A DNA stretch of 64,000 nucleotides from Alkalihalobacillus bogoriensis ATCC BAA-922 (GCF_000621445.1 NZ_JHYI01000019.1:62001-126000), one strand, 5' to 3'; positions 27,085 to 36,360 are shown, counted from the stretch's first letter. Notes: a model not told the origin generated them from the sequence alone. Program-made: numbers and translations.

Positions 27085-27681
27085 CTAAAAATAAACGTCA
27101 TGAACAACTTTTAAGTAATCAACCCTTGGATGATAACCAACAGTTACGATGTGTCCTAGTTTTTCAATTTCTTTTTTAGGAATCGATTTTCTGGATGTTT
27201 GCTGCTGTTTGTAAAACAAGATTAAATGGGTAGCATCCAATAAAAACACTTCATCAGTTGTTGTAAAACGAAGCAATACAAAACATATTCCTTTTTGGTC
27301 AATGACTTGTTTCATATGATTAATTTGATGGTCATGAAAGTTTTTTAAAGGAAAAGAGGTTTTATTTTTTGTTTCCTTTGCTTCAAAATCAATATGTTTG
27401 CCTTCGTACACACCGTTATAATCGGTTGTGGACGGTTGGCGGAAATAAGCTTCTTTAATAACGGCAGCACTTCGAGTAGGGTAATCTACTTTTACAATTT
27501 GCAGTGGTGTTGGTTTCTTATGAATGACGGCAATTTTTTGAGCTAAGTAATAAGCGTTTGAATCGTTAATATCTTCCTCAAACGTCATTCCGCGATTGCT
27601 AAAGCTTATTTTCTTTTGTTGGCTATGATTGGGTTGGGGTTGCTTCTCATATTTTTTTCCGTTTGGGTAATGGATCGCCAT
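27085..27681 (-). CDS. recU: Holliday junction resolvase RecU
   Basis: RecU cuts and binds Holliday junctions in recombination and chromosome segregation. The 198-residue protein shows the nuclease core: [55 protein letters not shown] and [15 protein letters not shown], with the Asp/Glu/Lys metal site. The frame extends to 27720, but ATG 27681 (AAGGAAGGTG upstream) begins [12 protein letters not shown] as in the family. It is first in the operon with ponA, divergent from yppC. Confidence 0.95.
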   Translation of the reverse strand: MAIHYPNGKKYEKQPQPNHSQQKKISFSNRGMTFEEDINDSNAYYLAQKIAVIHKKPTPLQIVKVDYPTRSAAVIKEAYFRQPSTTDYNGVYEGKHIDFEAKETKNKTSFPLKNFHDHQINHMKQVIDQKGICFVLLRFTTTDEVFLLDATHLILFYKQQQTSRKSIPKKEIEKLGHIVTVGYHPRVDYLKVVHDVYF

Positions 27682-27872
27682 TACATCACCTTCCTTTTTC
27701 CAATCAAAGCAGTAAGACATGATCCCATCAAGTAATCATATCATAAATTTTATGGTATTATCGGAAAAATTCAAGAAAAATTTCTCTCACAGTTTTTAAT
27801 AGTTTCTCACATTTCATCTCTATGCAAACCTTCACTACAAATTGTCCATTTTTTCATGAAAGGAAGAGAGAA

Positions 27873-28862
27873 ATGACAATAATACAACGATCTCGTTCTT
27901 TTGACGAAAAACAATTGATTTCAAAAATAAAAAAAATAACAACCCGGGGAAACATTGATAATATTTCACGTACCGTATTTTATGCTCAATTTTACAAACG
28001 ACATAAAGAAATTCGTTGGGCATTATTAGCGAGTCTCGTATCACGAAATGCCGGGTGGAATATGACTGATTTAGAAAGTAATTGGTTTAAGGAAATGTTA
28101 AGCTTAAAGTTTCGATCTAGAGTTTTTTTAACATATGAACGAGCCAATTGGTGTATTTTTTCTGATGCATATCCACAATTATTGCTTTACGAATATTCAA
28201 AAAAATGGGGTCGCCCATTATTTCATTTGCTCGATGATTTTCACGTTTCCGCTTTTATGAAAAAGGAATGGGAACGGTTTTGGGATTGTCCAGAAATTGA
28301 AAGATTATGTACGGCACTTATCATTAATGAACAGCATGTCATTCAAAAGCCTGTCATTGAACATCCACAAATTCAAAAAAATGTGTTTCAATCACTCGTA
28401 TATATAACGGAAGAACATTTACATTTCAGTTATGTACTATTCCCAACGATAGAAGGAAAGTTATATGGATTTTACGTGAAAAATTTTATTGATGTAAAAG
28501 AAAGAATTGAATTAGGAAAACAATTAGCATGGCTATTATATGAATCTGATGATACGTTTTCGATTCGAAAGTTTGGCCTGCAAATTGAGCATACGGGTTC
28601 AAGAAAAGACTATGAGCGATATTTATCGTGGAGTATTGGCAAAAAAACGCCTTTTTTAAGAACTACTTTTCCGATTGTCGGACATAAAAGAGAGAATATA
28701 ACGGATTGGTATTATGAAGGGATGGAGATGAAGCCGTTTTTTAAAGATATAGAAAAACAAAATGACATCGATATGACTTCCTGGTATAAAAAGAAAATGG
28801 CACAGCTAGAATTTGCTGTGAAAACAGAAAATCGTCTATTGCCAGACGGGGTGATAAAATAA
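27873..28862 (+). CDS. yppC: YppC family protein (DUF2515)
   Basis: A 329-residue protein corresponding to YppC next to recU in Bacillus. It has aromatic-rich helical stretches (TVFYAQFYKRHKEIRWALLASLVSRNAGWNMTDLE cut here across residues about 30-65; WCIFSDAYPQLLLYEYS) and a central QKPVIEHPQIQKNVFQSL region. No signal peptide or enzymatic motif is recognised. ATG 27873 follows AAAGGAAGAGAG; an in-frame ATG at 27822 lacks a ribosome site. Function unknown. Confidence 0.82.
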   Translation: MTIIQRSRSFDEKQLISKIKKITTRGNIDNISRTVFYAQFYKRHKEIRWALLASLVSRNAGWNMTDLESNWFKEMLSLKFRSRVFLTYERANWCIFSDAYPQLLLYEYSKKWGRPLFHLLDDFHVSAFMKKEWERFWDCPEIERLCTALIINEQHVIQKPVIEHPQIQKNVFQSLVYITEEHLHFSYVLFPTIEGKLYGFYVKNFIDVKERIELGKQLAWLLYESDDTFSIRKFGLQIEHTGSRKDYERYLSWSIGKKTPFLRTTFPIVGHKRENITDWYYEGMEMKPFFKDIEKQNDIDMTSWYKKKMAQLEFAVKTENRLLPDGVIK

Positions 28863-28903
28863 AGATCTGTCCAATGGTTGTAATGCCCATTGGACAGATC
28901 TTT
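28861..28903. terminator. Bidirectional terminator between yppC and sspM
   Basis: AAGATCTGTCCAATGG pairs with CCCATTGGACAGATCTT, followed by TTTC on the plus strand and TTT on the minus strand. It serves two converging genes. Confidence 0.85.
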
Positions 28904-28910
28904 TCACTTA

Positions 28911-29030
28911 TTATTCAGCAGGACGATTTGGTCCATTTAATTTTTTATCACCGTACCCACGTTGCTGTTCAGACTTTTGACTATCTGGGCGTTTTGCTTG
29001 TGCTTTTTGCTGTTCTTTAGAATCTGCCAC
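28911..29030 (-). CDS. sspM: Small acid-soluble spore protein M
   Basis: A 39-residue, very hydrophilic protein starting GTG 29030 (MADSKEQQKAQAKRPDSQ) and ending YGDKKLNGPNRPAE. The C-terminal DKKL-GPNRP block is the signature of the minor spore protein SspM, and the gene lies beside yppC/yppE as in B. subtilis. GGAGGTGAACATT gives a proper ribosome site. A sigma-G type promoter lies 33 bp upstream. Such proteins are made in the forespore and remain in the spore core; their role is minor. Confidence 0.85.
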   Translation of the reverse strand: MADSKEQQKAQAKRPDSQKSEQQRGYGDKKLNGPNRPAE

Positions 29031-29062
29031 AATGTTCACCTCCGCTTTTGTTCGTTCTCCTA

Positions 29063-29093
29063 TAGTATGAGAAAAACATCTTCATTCGATTCA
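29063..29093 (-). promoter_or_regulatory. Sigma-G-type promoter of sspM
   Basis: On the minus strand TGAATC (29093-29088), an 18-bp spacer and CATACTA (29069-29063). This closely follows the forespore sigma-G pattern TGAATA / CATACTA. Confidence 0.7.
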
Positions 29094-29186
29094 ATTCGAC
29101 GTCTTTGTTTGAAAATTGTTGAGGATTTAGAACAAAAAGATGAATTCCACTTACTTTGCCGAATCCGTTCTAGTTTTGTCAAGTAG
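29067..29186 (+). CDS. Possible small hypothetical protein
   Basis: A 39-residue frame (MRKTSSFDSIRRLCLKIVED...CRIRSSFVK) that reads like an amphipathic basic peptide. It has no convincing ribosome site and its first codons overlap the minus-strand sspM promoter, so it may be chance. Not recognised. Confidence 0.25.
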   Translation: MRKTSSFDSIRRLCLKIVEDLEQKDEFHLLCRIRSSFVK

Positions 29187-29271
29187 GAAGGGGATCTGTC
29201 ATTCTTTTCGAATTTAAGCTATAACAAGAGTTGCTCGAGTCGCGTGATCCAATCTTAATGGGGGGATTAGA

Positions 29272-29784
29272 ATGGAAAATGTATTTAAGACGAAGGAAGT
29301 ATCGGAACTGTTAGGTGTTAATCCAACAACGGTAAAAAGGTGGGTTAAGTACTTTAATATTCGTTGTCAAATGAATGAACATGGACATTATTTATTTGGT
29401 ACATCACATGTTGAAATGCTACGCGAGATTAAAGGTCAATTAAATGCCGGGAAAAAAATGAGAGATGTACACGTTTCTAGAATTCAGGCGCGAAAAGAAA
29501 AAAGAAAAGATATGATTCCTATCCATCAGTATGAATACCAGTTAAAAGAAATGGTGAATCGGATTGAAGAGTTTGAAGGCAAATTATCCAAAAAAGCGGA
29601 TGAAGTTGTTAGTTATCAGCTGTTGCGACATCGTACTGAATTGGATCAAATTTCAAATATGCTTGAGAAAATTGAAATGCGGTTGCAAAAGGTGGAAGAA
29701 TGTGCAAAACAAGTTGTAAACGAAGAAGTGATAATAGAAAAACCAGAAAGAAAAAAGACGTTTATGCAACTCTTTTCAATTTAA
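29272..29784 (+). CDS. racA: Chromosome-anchoring protein RacA
   Basis: A 170-residue protein with an N-terminal MerR-like helix-turn-helix (TKEVSELLGVNPTTVKRWVK, residues 7-26, then HGHYLFGTSHVEMLREIK) and a long central-to-C-terminal coiled coil (about 95-150), ending in a basic TFMQLFSI tail. This is the layout of RacA, which binds origin-proximal DNA and ties it to the pole via DivIVA in sporulation. A generic MerR-fold anchoring protein is the alternative. The GGGGGATTAGA ribosome site supports ATG 29272. yppE follows 35 bp on. Confidence 0.8.
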   Translation: MENVFKTKEVSELLGVNPTTVKRWVKYFNIRCQMNEHGHYLFGTSHVEMLREIKGQLNAGKKMRDVHVSRIQARKEKRKDMIPIHQYEYQLKEMVNRIEEFEGKLSKKADEVVSYQLLRHRTELDQISNMLEKIEMRLQKVEECAKQVVNEEVIIEKPERKKTFMQLFSI

Positions 29785-29819
29785 TCATTCATTGTTAAGA
29801 TAAAAGCGGAGGTGTTTTG

Positions 29820-30227
29820 ATGAATAACGAAAAACAGCTTCGCTTTCTTTCGTTAACGAAAGAATTACGTAAGCTTAATAAAAAAATGTATGATTACGTT
29901 GATATTGAAATGACAAAAGAACGATATGAAGAACGCTTTTTCATCGAATATAAACCATTTGCAGATGAAGTTTATTACAAGGCTTCTGAATGGAAAGAGC
30001 TTGCACTTGAATGGCTAGAGTTTGAAAATCCAAAATATATTTTTACGATGCAAATAACCAACTTGTTTGACAATATCACGGGCATGTCGATAACAGTTTG
30101 TCAACCGAGAGCTCGAAAAAAAAATGTTATCGAAACAATAAAATCAATTGAGTATATTTTGCAAACGATTGAAAGTCAAATGAAAGTAGAACCAGAAGGG
30201 ACGGGGATATCATGCGATCGGTCATAG
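29820..30227 (+). CDS. yppE: YppE family protein (DUF1798)
   Basis: A 135-residue, probably all-helical protein of the YppE family: IEYKPFADEVYYKASEWKE, then NLFDNITGMSITVCQP and ETIKSIEYILQTI near the end. ATG 29820 has GGAGGTG 7 bp ahead; an adjacent in-frame TTG at 29817 is less likely. Function unknown. Its end overlaps the sulfurtransferase start by 16 bp, so both are in one transcript. Confidence 0.82.
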   Translation: MNNEKQLRFLSLTKELRKLNKKMYDYVDIEMTKERYEERFFIEYKPFADEVYYKASEWKELALEWLEFENPKYIFTMQITNLFDNITGMSITVCQPRARKKNVIETIKSIEYILQTIESQMKVEPEGTGISCDRS

Positions 30228-31042
30228 AGTTTGAAGAGCTCCACTCCAGACTACATGACAGTAACGTAAGAGTTATTGATTGTCGATTTGAACTAGGTCA
30301 TCCTCATTCTGGATTTAATCAGTATATGAAGTCACATATTGAAAATGCTCTTTATTTTGACTTAGAAAAAGATTTATCAGGGGAAGTTAGGGAAGTAGGA
30401 GGAAGACACCCTCTTCCTCCTATCGTAGAATTTTTGCAAAAGGTAAGAACAGCAGGAATTTGTGACGACTCGTTTGTCGTTGTTTATGATAATCAAGATG
30501 GAGCGATGGCTTCTAGATGCTGGTGGATGCTACGTTATATCGGACTTGAAAACGTATTTGTGTTAAATGGGAATTTTTCAAGTTGGGAAGATAACAATTT
30601 CCCAACATCTTCGGTGATTCCAACGTTTCGACATTCTGATTATGAAGTGAAAATCCAAGAGCATATGGTCGCAACAACAAAACTTGTAGAAGAAGTAGTG
30701 AGCAAACAATATGATGCGATTTTATTGGATTCTCGGGAAAATAAACGGTTTTTAGGAATCGAAGAACCGATTGATAAAATGGCAGGACATATACCAGGGG
30801 CCGTATCTTCTTTTTGGAAAGAAACGAAAACAGCAAACGGTAAATGGAAACAACAGGACGATATGAAACAACATTTTACGATCCTACCAAAAGAAAAAGA
30901 AATTATTGTGTATTGTGGATCAGGGGTTACGGCATGTCCGAATGTGCTAGCTTTATCAGAATTAGACTATAACGCAAAACTTTATGTTGGTAGTTGGAGT
31001 GATTGGATTTCATATACACATCATCCTATTGCAAAAGGATAA
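30212..31042 (+). CDS. Two-domain sulfurtransferase (rhodanese / 3-mercaptopyruvate type)
   Basis: A 276-residue protein of two rhodanese domains. The N-terminal one (about 1-130) is inactive and carries RVIDCRFELG and GRHPLPP; the C-terminal one has the catalytic Cys235 in the loop VYCGSGVTACP. Such enzymes move sulfane sulfur from thiosulfate or 3-mercaptopyruvate to acceptors; the CGSGVTA loop is found in both groups, so the donor is not decided here. It starts inside yppE (16-bp overlap, GGGGATATC ribosome site). Confidence 0.9.
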   Translation: MRSVIEFEELHSRLHDSNVRVIDCRFELGHPHSGFNQYMKSHIENALYFDLEKDLSGEVREVGGRHPLPPIVEFLQKVRTAGICDDSFVVVYDNQDGAMASRCWWMLRYIGLENVFVLNGNFSSWEDNNFPTSSVIPTFRHSDYEVKIQEHMVATTKLVEEVVSKQYDAILLDSRENKRFLGIEEPIDKMAGHIPGAVSSFWKETKTANGKWKQQDDMKQHFTILPKEKEIIVYCGSGVTACPNVLALSELDYNAKLYVGSWSDWISYTHHPIAKG

Positions 31043-31045
31043 GAA

Positions 31046-31216
31046 AAACGCGGAGCGTATTTTGTTTCAAGCGAAGTGCGGAGTCCTGCCCGCTTTTGAC
31101 AGTGAACCCCAAGTGCTCTTCTTGGGGTGAAACGCGCAGGTGCGGAGCCTTCGCTCTCCTTGAATAAGCTTTCAAAGCTTCACTGCTACACTAAAATTTT
31201 TATACTCTTCTTATCT
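31046..31216 (-). repeat. Repeat family B, longest copy, inverted
   Basis: On the minus strand it reads GATAAGAAGAGTATAAAAA..., GCAGTGAAGCTTTGAAAGC, AGAGCGAAGGCTCCGCACC, then CTTCGCTTGAAAC and a GCGTTTTTCTTATC end. Inside is an extra hairpin, ACCCCAAG (31106-31113) with CTTGGGGT (31121-31128), absent from other copies. Confidence 0.85.
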
Positions 31217-31222
31217 TAGAGC

Positions 31223-31257
31223 AAAAAAACCAATAGCCACATGTCGCTATTGGTTTT
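31223..31257 (-). terminator. Terminator of the TRIC-family gene
   Basis: AACCAATAGC pairs with GCTATTGGTT; on the minus strand a TTTTTTT tract follows. The hairpin overlaps the last codons of the gene. Confidence 0.85.
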
Positions 31258-31873
31258 CTTTATGAGAAATGGTGACTTTTCGTCGTGGTAGTGTCCATTT
31301 GAAATGAACGGACAACATTCGTAACGTGACAATGGAAAGAAAGAGAAAAATAATAGCGAAAGTACCTTCTCCTATTCCAAGACCGATTGCTAATCCGGCA
31401 AGCATAGCCCAAACGATATAAATTTCCGAACGCAATACAAGTGGTTTGCGTCCAGCTAAAATATCCCGTACCATTCCGCCACCGGCACCTGTTAAAGCTG
31501 CTGCAACAATAACAGCACTTAACGGATGGTTCATCGACGTAGCATAAAGGGCACCTTGGATAGCGAAAGCAGCAAGTCCCATCGCATCAAACAGTAATCC
31601 CCATTTAATCCAATGGGTAACCCAAAGGTGTGGAAGGAAAAAGGCGATGGTCATGACAATAATGGCCATAAAAAACAATGTTCCCTGTTCCCATAAAGCT
31701 GAAACAGGAACACCGATTAATAAATTACGGATGGCACCACCACCAAAAGCTGTGACTAGCCCTAAGATGTAAACGCCCATTAAATCATATTCTTCTTCCA
31801 TCGCAACAATGACACCGCTTAAAGCGAATGCAATTGTTCCGATAATCGTTAACACATCCCAAGACACGTTCAT
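31247..31873 (-). CDS. TRIC-family (UPF0126) membrane protein, YvgT-like
   Basis: A 208-residue integral membrane protein with about seven helices in two repeated halves, each with the glycine-rich TRIC signature: TAFGGGAIRNLLIG in the first and GAGGGMVRDILAGRKP in the second. Bacterial TRIC proteins form trimeric monovalent cation channels; some are described as glycine-linked. The frame is open to 31933, but GGGGG lies just before ATG 31873, and GTG 31867 is an alternative with better spacing. It follows a 67-residue membrane protein gene, with a terminator between. Confidence 0.9.
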   Translation of the reverse strand: MNVSWDVLTIIGTIAFALSGVIVAMEEEYDLMGVYILGLVTAFGGGAIRNLLIGVPVSALWEQGTLFFMAIIVMTIAFFLPHLWVTHWIKWGLLFDAMGLAAFAIQGALYATSMNHPLSAVIVAAALTGAGGGMVRDILAGRKPLVLRSEIYIVWAMLAGLAIGLGIGEGTFAIIFLFLSIVTLRMLSVHFKWTLPRRKVTISHKENQ

Positions 31874-31889
31874 TCCCCCTTTTGATAAT

Positions 31890-31926
31890 GAAAAGAAAAG
31901 AAGGAGCGGTTGTCCCACTCCTTCCA
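31890..31926 (-). terminator. Terminator between two minus-strand genes
   Basis: GAAGGAG pairs with CTCCTTC, with inner GG/CC, followed by TTTTCTTTT on the minus strand. Confidence 0.7.
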
Positions 31927-31933
31927 ATTTCAT

Positions 31934-32137
31934 TTAGCCATTATCACGAGCACAAAGGTAAGTCATATAAATAAGTGTTGCTACGGAAAGGATAACAAGT
32001 AACCAGTACGTTAAACCACCGTCAGCACTTGCTGCAGCTGTTTCTTCGCCACCTGCACCACCAGCTGCAAAAGCGGAAACAGGGATAAGTAAGAACGTAA
32101 AAAGTACTGCACTAATCATTGAAAACTTTTTAAGCAT
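31934..32137 (-). CDS. Small exported or membrane protein
   Basis: A 67-residue protein with an N-terminal signal-like segment (MLKKFSMISAVLFTFLLIPVSAFA written in two parts: residues 1-12 basic/hydrophobic, 13-24 ending SAFA), a short Gly/Ala/Glu linker and a C-terminal membrane helix (LTYWLLVILSVATLIYMTYL) ending CARDNG. AGGAGGT precedes the ATG. If the signal peptide is cut after SAFA, a tiny C-terminally anchored protein remains. Not recognised. Confidence 0.75.
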   Translation of the reverse strand: MLKKFSMISAVLFTFLLIPVSAFAAGGAGGEETAAASADGGLTYWLLVILSVATLIYMTYLCARDNG

Positions 32138-32383
32138 GTTGAAACCTCCTAGTTAGAATAAAGAACTTACATAAAGTATGAGCTTTACGAAATTTGCTAT
32201 GCATACTTGGTCTATTTATCCATTTCAATTATAGAGTGGTTTAAAAAAAATCGCAATAAAAAGTATTTTCACAAAAAGTATGGTAAGATAGTGAATGGAA
32301 AAAAGCGAGAATACAGAGAAACGGTTATCGCAAATTGATTACATAATGAGGAAATAAGGAGATAAAACGAAAGGAATTTGGTA

Positions 32384-33631
32384 ATGGGAAAGATTCAACT
32401 TGAAGATATTATTATTGCTAATCAAACATTAAAGGATGTAGTCGTTCATACTCCTTTACAAAAAAATCAAGTATTATCGGAACGGTACGATTGTAATGTT
32501 TATTTAAAGCGTGAAGATTTACAAGTCGTTCGCTCATTTAAAATTCGCGGGGCGTATCATCAAATTCAAAGTTTGCCTAAAAAAGAAATAGAAAATGGAA
32601 TTGTTTGTGCAAGTGCAGGCAACCATGCCCAAGGCGTTGCTTATTCTTGTTTTGCCCTTAAAATAACGGGGAAAATATTTATGCCTACAACAACGCCAAG
32701 ACAAAAGGTAGACCAAGTGAAGTTTTTTGGGAAAGAGTTTGTTCAAGTCGTTTTAACTGGAGATACGTTTGATGATTCGTTTAATGAGGCCATGACATAT
32801 TGCAATGAACACCAAATGGCGTTTATTCATCCATTTGACCAAGAAAAAATTGTCGCTGGTCAAGGGACGGTTGGAATGGAAATTATGAACGATATCGAAG
32901 AACCGATCGACTTTTTATTTTCTTCCATTGGTGGTGGTGGATTAATTGCTGGTGTTGGTACGTACATAAAAAGTATTAGTCCAAACACACGAATTATCGG
33001 AGCTGAACCAGCTGGTGCACCTGCAATGAAAAAGTCACTCGAACTTGGAAAAGTGATAGAATTAGCTGAAATCGATAAATTTGTCGATGGTGCAGCTGTA
33101 AAAAAAGTAGGGGACCTTCCATTTGCGATTTGTGAAACGATGTTGGATGATGTGATTTTAGTTCCAGAAGGAAAAATTTGTACGACGATTTTAGAACTAT
33201 ATAATCAAAATGCGATCGTAGCAGAGCCAGCAGGAGCGATGCCGATTTCAGCATTAGATTTTTACAAAGATGAAATAAAGGGGAAAACGGTCGTTTGTAT
33301 TGTGAGTGGTGGAAATAATGATATTGGACGGATGCAGGAAATGAGAGAACGCTCCCTTATTTATGAAGGACTACAACATTATTTTATCATTGAATTCCCG
33401 CAACGTGCTGGGGCATTACGAGAGTTCATGGAAGATGTATTAGGTCCTGAAGATGATATTACAAGATTTGAATATACGAAAAAGAATAACAAATCAAGTG
33501 GACCCGCTTTAGTAGGAATTGAATTAAAGCGTGATAAAGACTACCACCTATTAATTGAAAGACTAACAAAAAAAGGATTTCCTTTTAATGAAATTAATAA
33601 AAATCAAAGCTTATTTAATTTATTGATTTAA
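32384..33631 (+). CDS. ilvA: L-threonine ammonia-lyase, biosynthetic type
   Basis: IlvA deaminates threonine to 2-oxobutanoate, the first step of isoleucine synthesis. The 415-residue protein has the PLP-binding Lys53 in SFKIRGAYHQI, the phosphate-binding loop SSIGGGGLIAG and a C-terminal single ACT-like regulatory domain (EFPQRAGALREFMEDVLGPEDDI) of the B. subtilis type. ATG 32384 lies 8 bp after AAAGGAAT; TTG 32378 is an alternative. It is alone, with its own terminator. Confidence 0.96.
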   Translation: MGKIQLEDIIIANQTLKDVVVHTPLQKNQVLSERYDCNVYLKREDLQVVRSFKIRGAYHQIQSLPKKEIENGIVCASAGNHAQGVAYSCFALKITGKIFMPTTTPRQKVDQVKFFGKEFVQVVLTGDTFDDSFNEAMTYCNEHQMAFIHPFDQEKIVAGQGTVGMEIMNDIEEPIDFLFSSIGGGGLIAGVGTYIKSISPNTRIIGAEPAGAPAMKKSLELGKVIELAEIDKFVDGAAVKKVGDLPFAICETMLDDVILVPEGKICTTILELYNQNAIVAEPAGAMPISALDFYKDEIKGKTVVCIVSGGNNDIGRMQEMRERSLIYEGLQHYFIIEFPQRAGALREFMEDVLGPEDDITRFEYTKKNNKSSGPALVGIELKRDKDYHLLIERLTKKGFPFNEINKNQSLFNLLI

Positions 33632-33644
33632 GCTTGAAACGAAA

Positions 33645-33680
33645 TGCCACTAAGAAAATGTTCTTAGTGGCGTTTTTTCT
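33645..33680 (+). terminator. Intrinsic terminator of ilvA
   Basis: GCCACTAAGAA pairs with TTCTTAGTGGC, then GTTTTTTCTATTTTTTTT. Confidence 0.92.
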
Positions 33681-33854
33681 ATTTTTTTTACGGTTCAAAT
33701 ATAATGGGTCATTAGTACGGTTAGTAAAAATTGTTTTAATATAAAAAAAGATGGTCGAGCGCGATAAAGAATGGTATTCTTATTAATAATAGCCTAAATA
33801 TATGGATTTTTATTCGATGTTTTGTAAACTTCACTCGTAAAAGGAGAGAATAAA

Positions 33855-34766
33855 ATGATAAATGAAAATAAAGGAATACTGCTTGAAAGTGGTACTAATG
33901 AACTGGAAATCATTGTTTTTTCAATTGGGGAGGAGCTCTTTGGTATTAACGTTCTAAAGGTTCGAGAAATTATTACACCATTGCCAATTACAAAAGTTCC
34001 AAATAGCCATCCGAATGTAGAAGGAATCATTCGTTTGCGTGAGGAAATATTACCACTTATTGACCTAGCGAAAGTATTAGGATATCCTCCTTCAGCACAG
34101 CCTGAACAAGATAAGTATATTGTTTCTGAGCTAAATCAAGTCAAAGTTGCTTTTCATGTTGAATCCGTTTCACGCATTCATCGTATTTCATGGGAACAAA
34201 TCGAAAAACCTTCGGAAGTATCAAAGGGATTACAGTCTTCAACCATTGGTGTTGTGAAGATGGATGAGCAAATGGTGTTGCTATTAGATTATGAAAAGAT
34301 TGTAGTGGATATTTCACCAGAAGCAGGAGTTAATAAAAGCGCAATAAAGTCAATGGGAGAACGGGAAAGAAGTCATAAACAAATCGTGATAGCTGAAGAT
34401 TCACCAGTGTTGCGTAAGCTTCTTGAAGATACGTTATCTGAAGCAGGATACAGTCGTTTAACCTTTTTTGATAATGGGAAATCAGCGTGGGACTATTTAG
34501 AGTCATTAGCGAATGAAGGTGAACATCGGGTAAAAGAACAAGTTCAGCTCGTCATTACTGACCTTGAAATGCCGAAAATGGATGGACATCACTTAACAAA
34601 ATTGATTAAGGACCATTTTATTTTAGCGAATGTACCTGTAATTATATTTTCGTCATTAATTACAGTTGAATTGCAACACAAAGGGGATTTAGTTGGAGCT
34701 GATGCTCAAGTTAGTAAGCCTGAAATCGTACATTTAGTCGAAGAAATAGATAAGCATATAAACTAG
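33855..34766 (+). CDS. cheV: Chemotaxis coupling protein CheV
   Basis: A 303-residue CheV with an N-terminal CheW domain ([23 protein letters not shown], from residue 17) and a C-terminal response-regulator receiver domain ([13 protein letters not shown], phosphorylated Asp236 in [12 protein letters not shown], lysine in QVSKPE). It couples chemoreceptors to CheA and takes part in adaptation. It lies 19 bp before hemAT, so a receptor and an adaptor share a transcript. AAAGGAGAG precedes the ATG. Confidence 0.95.
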   Translation: MINENKGILLESGTNELEIIVFSIGEELFGINVLKVREIITPLPITKVPNSHPNVEGIIRLREEILPLIDLAKVLGYPPSAQPEQDKYIVSELNQVKVAFHVESVSRIHRISWEQIEKPSEVSKGLQSSTIGVVKMDEQMVLLLDYEKIVVDISPEAGVNKSAIKSMGERERSHKQIVIAEDSPVLRKLLEDTLSEAGYSRLTFFDNGKSAWDYLESLANEGEHRVKEQVQLVITDLEMPKMDGHHLTKLIKDHFILANVPVIIFSSLITVELQHKGDLVGADAQVSKPEIVHLVEEIDKHIN

Positions 34767-34785
34767 GGAGAAAATGGGGGAAACC

Positions 34786-36078
34786 ATGTTTAAAACGAGT
34801 AAAAAGTCCACACAAAAAGTTTTATCTTACAATCATAATGTTTCAATTCACATTCATTCAAACTCTGATTTAGTAAAACAATTAAAAATCTCGAATGTAA
34901 CAGATATGGATTTGCACATATTGCGAAGCTTAAAGCCTTATGTTGAAGAAGAAATCGTACCTATCATGGATGAGTTTTATGAAAGCTTAATGGTATCACC
35001 GACATTGCAAGCGATAATACAAAACCATTCAACTGTAGAGCGATTAAAGATTACGTTACGTGAGCATATTGTTGAAATGTTTACCGGTGTCATTGATGAC
35101 TCTTTTATTAACAAAAGAATTAATATTGCAAAAGCACACGTACGTATTGGTCTAGAACAAAAATGGTACTTATGTGCGTATCAAAATTTATTAAATGCAC
35201 TCATGACTCTTGTCGAAAAGTATGTGTTCGATCGGGCGGAGATGATGGTTTCATGTCAAGCGATTGCGAAACTTATTAGTCTTGAACAGCAAATTGTACT
35301 TGAAGCGTTTGATGAAATCAGTTCTGAAGCACGAGAAAAAGAAGAGCAAACAAAAAAAGAAGTTGTTGCTTTAATTGAAAATACATCAACGTCTTTAGGT
35401 GGCTTAGCTGAACAAACAAATTCTTCCATTCAAGAAGCGACAGCTCAATCCGAGGATGTTGCTAGCAAATCAAAGATTGGGACAGAATTGGTGTTACAAG
35501 TCCAAAAACGAGCAACGACTGGAAATAAACAAATCTCAGAAATTATGGACGTTTTTGCAAACATTCAATCGATGACAAAAGCGATGTCAACGAATAGTGT
35601 ACATTTGGAAAAAACATCGAGTGAAATAAAAGAAATTGTCACGATTGTACAGGCCATTGCAAACCAAACGAATTTATTAGCGTTAAATGCAGCAATTGAA
35701 GCAGCGAGAGCGGGAGAGCATGGGAAAGGGTTTGCGGTTGTTGCGGATGAAGTAAGAAAGCTATCTGAACAAACGAATAACTCTGTTGAAGGAGTACAAG
35801 CGTTAATTGAGGAAACAAACGGACGCATTCAAACGAATAATGAGTATCTTACTCAAGTAGAGCAAGTCGTTGTGGAAAGTCACGAAAAAATAACAAATAT
35901 GACAAAGCTCCTTACCGATATTGTCGAACAAATGAATGCTTCTTCAGATAAAAACAAAGAAATTGAAACTGATTTACAGTCATTTACGTTAGTCATTAAT
36001 GATATTGCAAAAGCATCAAGTGAATTAGCGTCAATGGCTGATGAAATGGTGTTATTTACAAAACAGTGGAATCACTGA
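34786..36078 (+). CDS. hemAT: Globin-coupled aerotaxis receptor HemAT
   Basis: A soluble 430-residue oxygen sensor. Residues about 20-185 are a sensor globin domain with the proximal haem ligand His118 in [13 protein letters not shown]; the C-terminal part is a methyl-accepting signalling domain with the hairpin tip [20 protein letters not shown] and [16 protein letters not shown]. There is no membrane segment. ATG 34774 is possible, but ATG 34786 after GGGGGAAACC gives the typical MFKTSKK start. The cheV-hemAT pair suggests dedicated aerotaxis coupling. Confidence 0.93.
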   Translation: MFKTSKKSTQKVLSYNHNVSIHIHSNSDLVKQLKISNVTDMDLHILRSLKPYVEEEIVPIMDEFYESLMVSPTLQAIIQNHSTVERLKITLREHIVEMFTGVIDDSFINKRINIAKAHVRIGLEQKWYLCAYQNLLNALMTLVEKYVFDRAEMMVSCQAIAKLISLEQQIVLEAFDEISSEAREKEEQTKKEVVALIENTSTSLGGLAEQTNSSIQEATAQSEDVASKSKIGTELVLQVQKRATTGNKQISEIMDVFANIQSMTKAMSTNSVHLEKTSSEIKEIVTIVQAIANQTNLLALNAAIEAARAGEHGKGFAVVADEVRKLSEQTNNSVEGVQALIEETNGRIQTNNEYLTQVEQVVVESHEKITNMTKLLTDIVEQMNASSDKNKEIETDLQSFTLVINDIAKASSELASMADEMVLFTKQWNH

Positions 36079-36089
36079 GCTAACGAATA

Positions 36090-36128
36090 GAAGGCTGTCC
36101 GAGCATCTCGGCAGTCTTTTTTTTTTAT
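36090..36128 (+). terminator. Intrinsic terminator of cheV-hemAT
   Basis: AGGCTG-CCGAG pairs with CTCGG-CAGTCT, followed by at least nine T. Confidence 0.9.
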
Positions 36129-36172
36129 TGTTTAGCGTTCATAGAATGAATTACATGTTTGGGGTACTAGCT

Positions 36173-36360
36173 AAGTAAGCGGCCATGAAAACCGTTATCT
36201 GTGAACATGGCTAGCGTTTTGGAACGTTGGAGGACACAGGAGCAGTTATTCATAATCTATCGCTAGGAATAGAGTGGCTTTTGCGTGAATAAGCGCTCCT
36301 GTGGCCGCTAAAAAACGGAAACCGGTATTATGTTCACAAATAACGGCTGCTCTGACCGCA
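36173..36360. repeat. Repeat family A, full copy
   Basis: About 188 bp, nearly identical to 23607-23791 including both inverted ends. Only a few bases of family B (TAAATGAGATA) follow. The rest of the gap to 36581 is AT-rich, with TTGACG at 36535-36540 as a possible -35 for the next gene. Confidence 0.9.

Noticed and set aside
28962-29066. Longer version of the 29067-29186 frame
   Set aside because: It runs antisense through sspM and lacks a ribosome site.
31106-31128. Terminator of the sulfurtransferase gene
   Set aside because: ACCCCAAG/CTTGGGGT is a good hairpin but no T tract follows on either strand.
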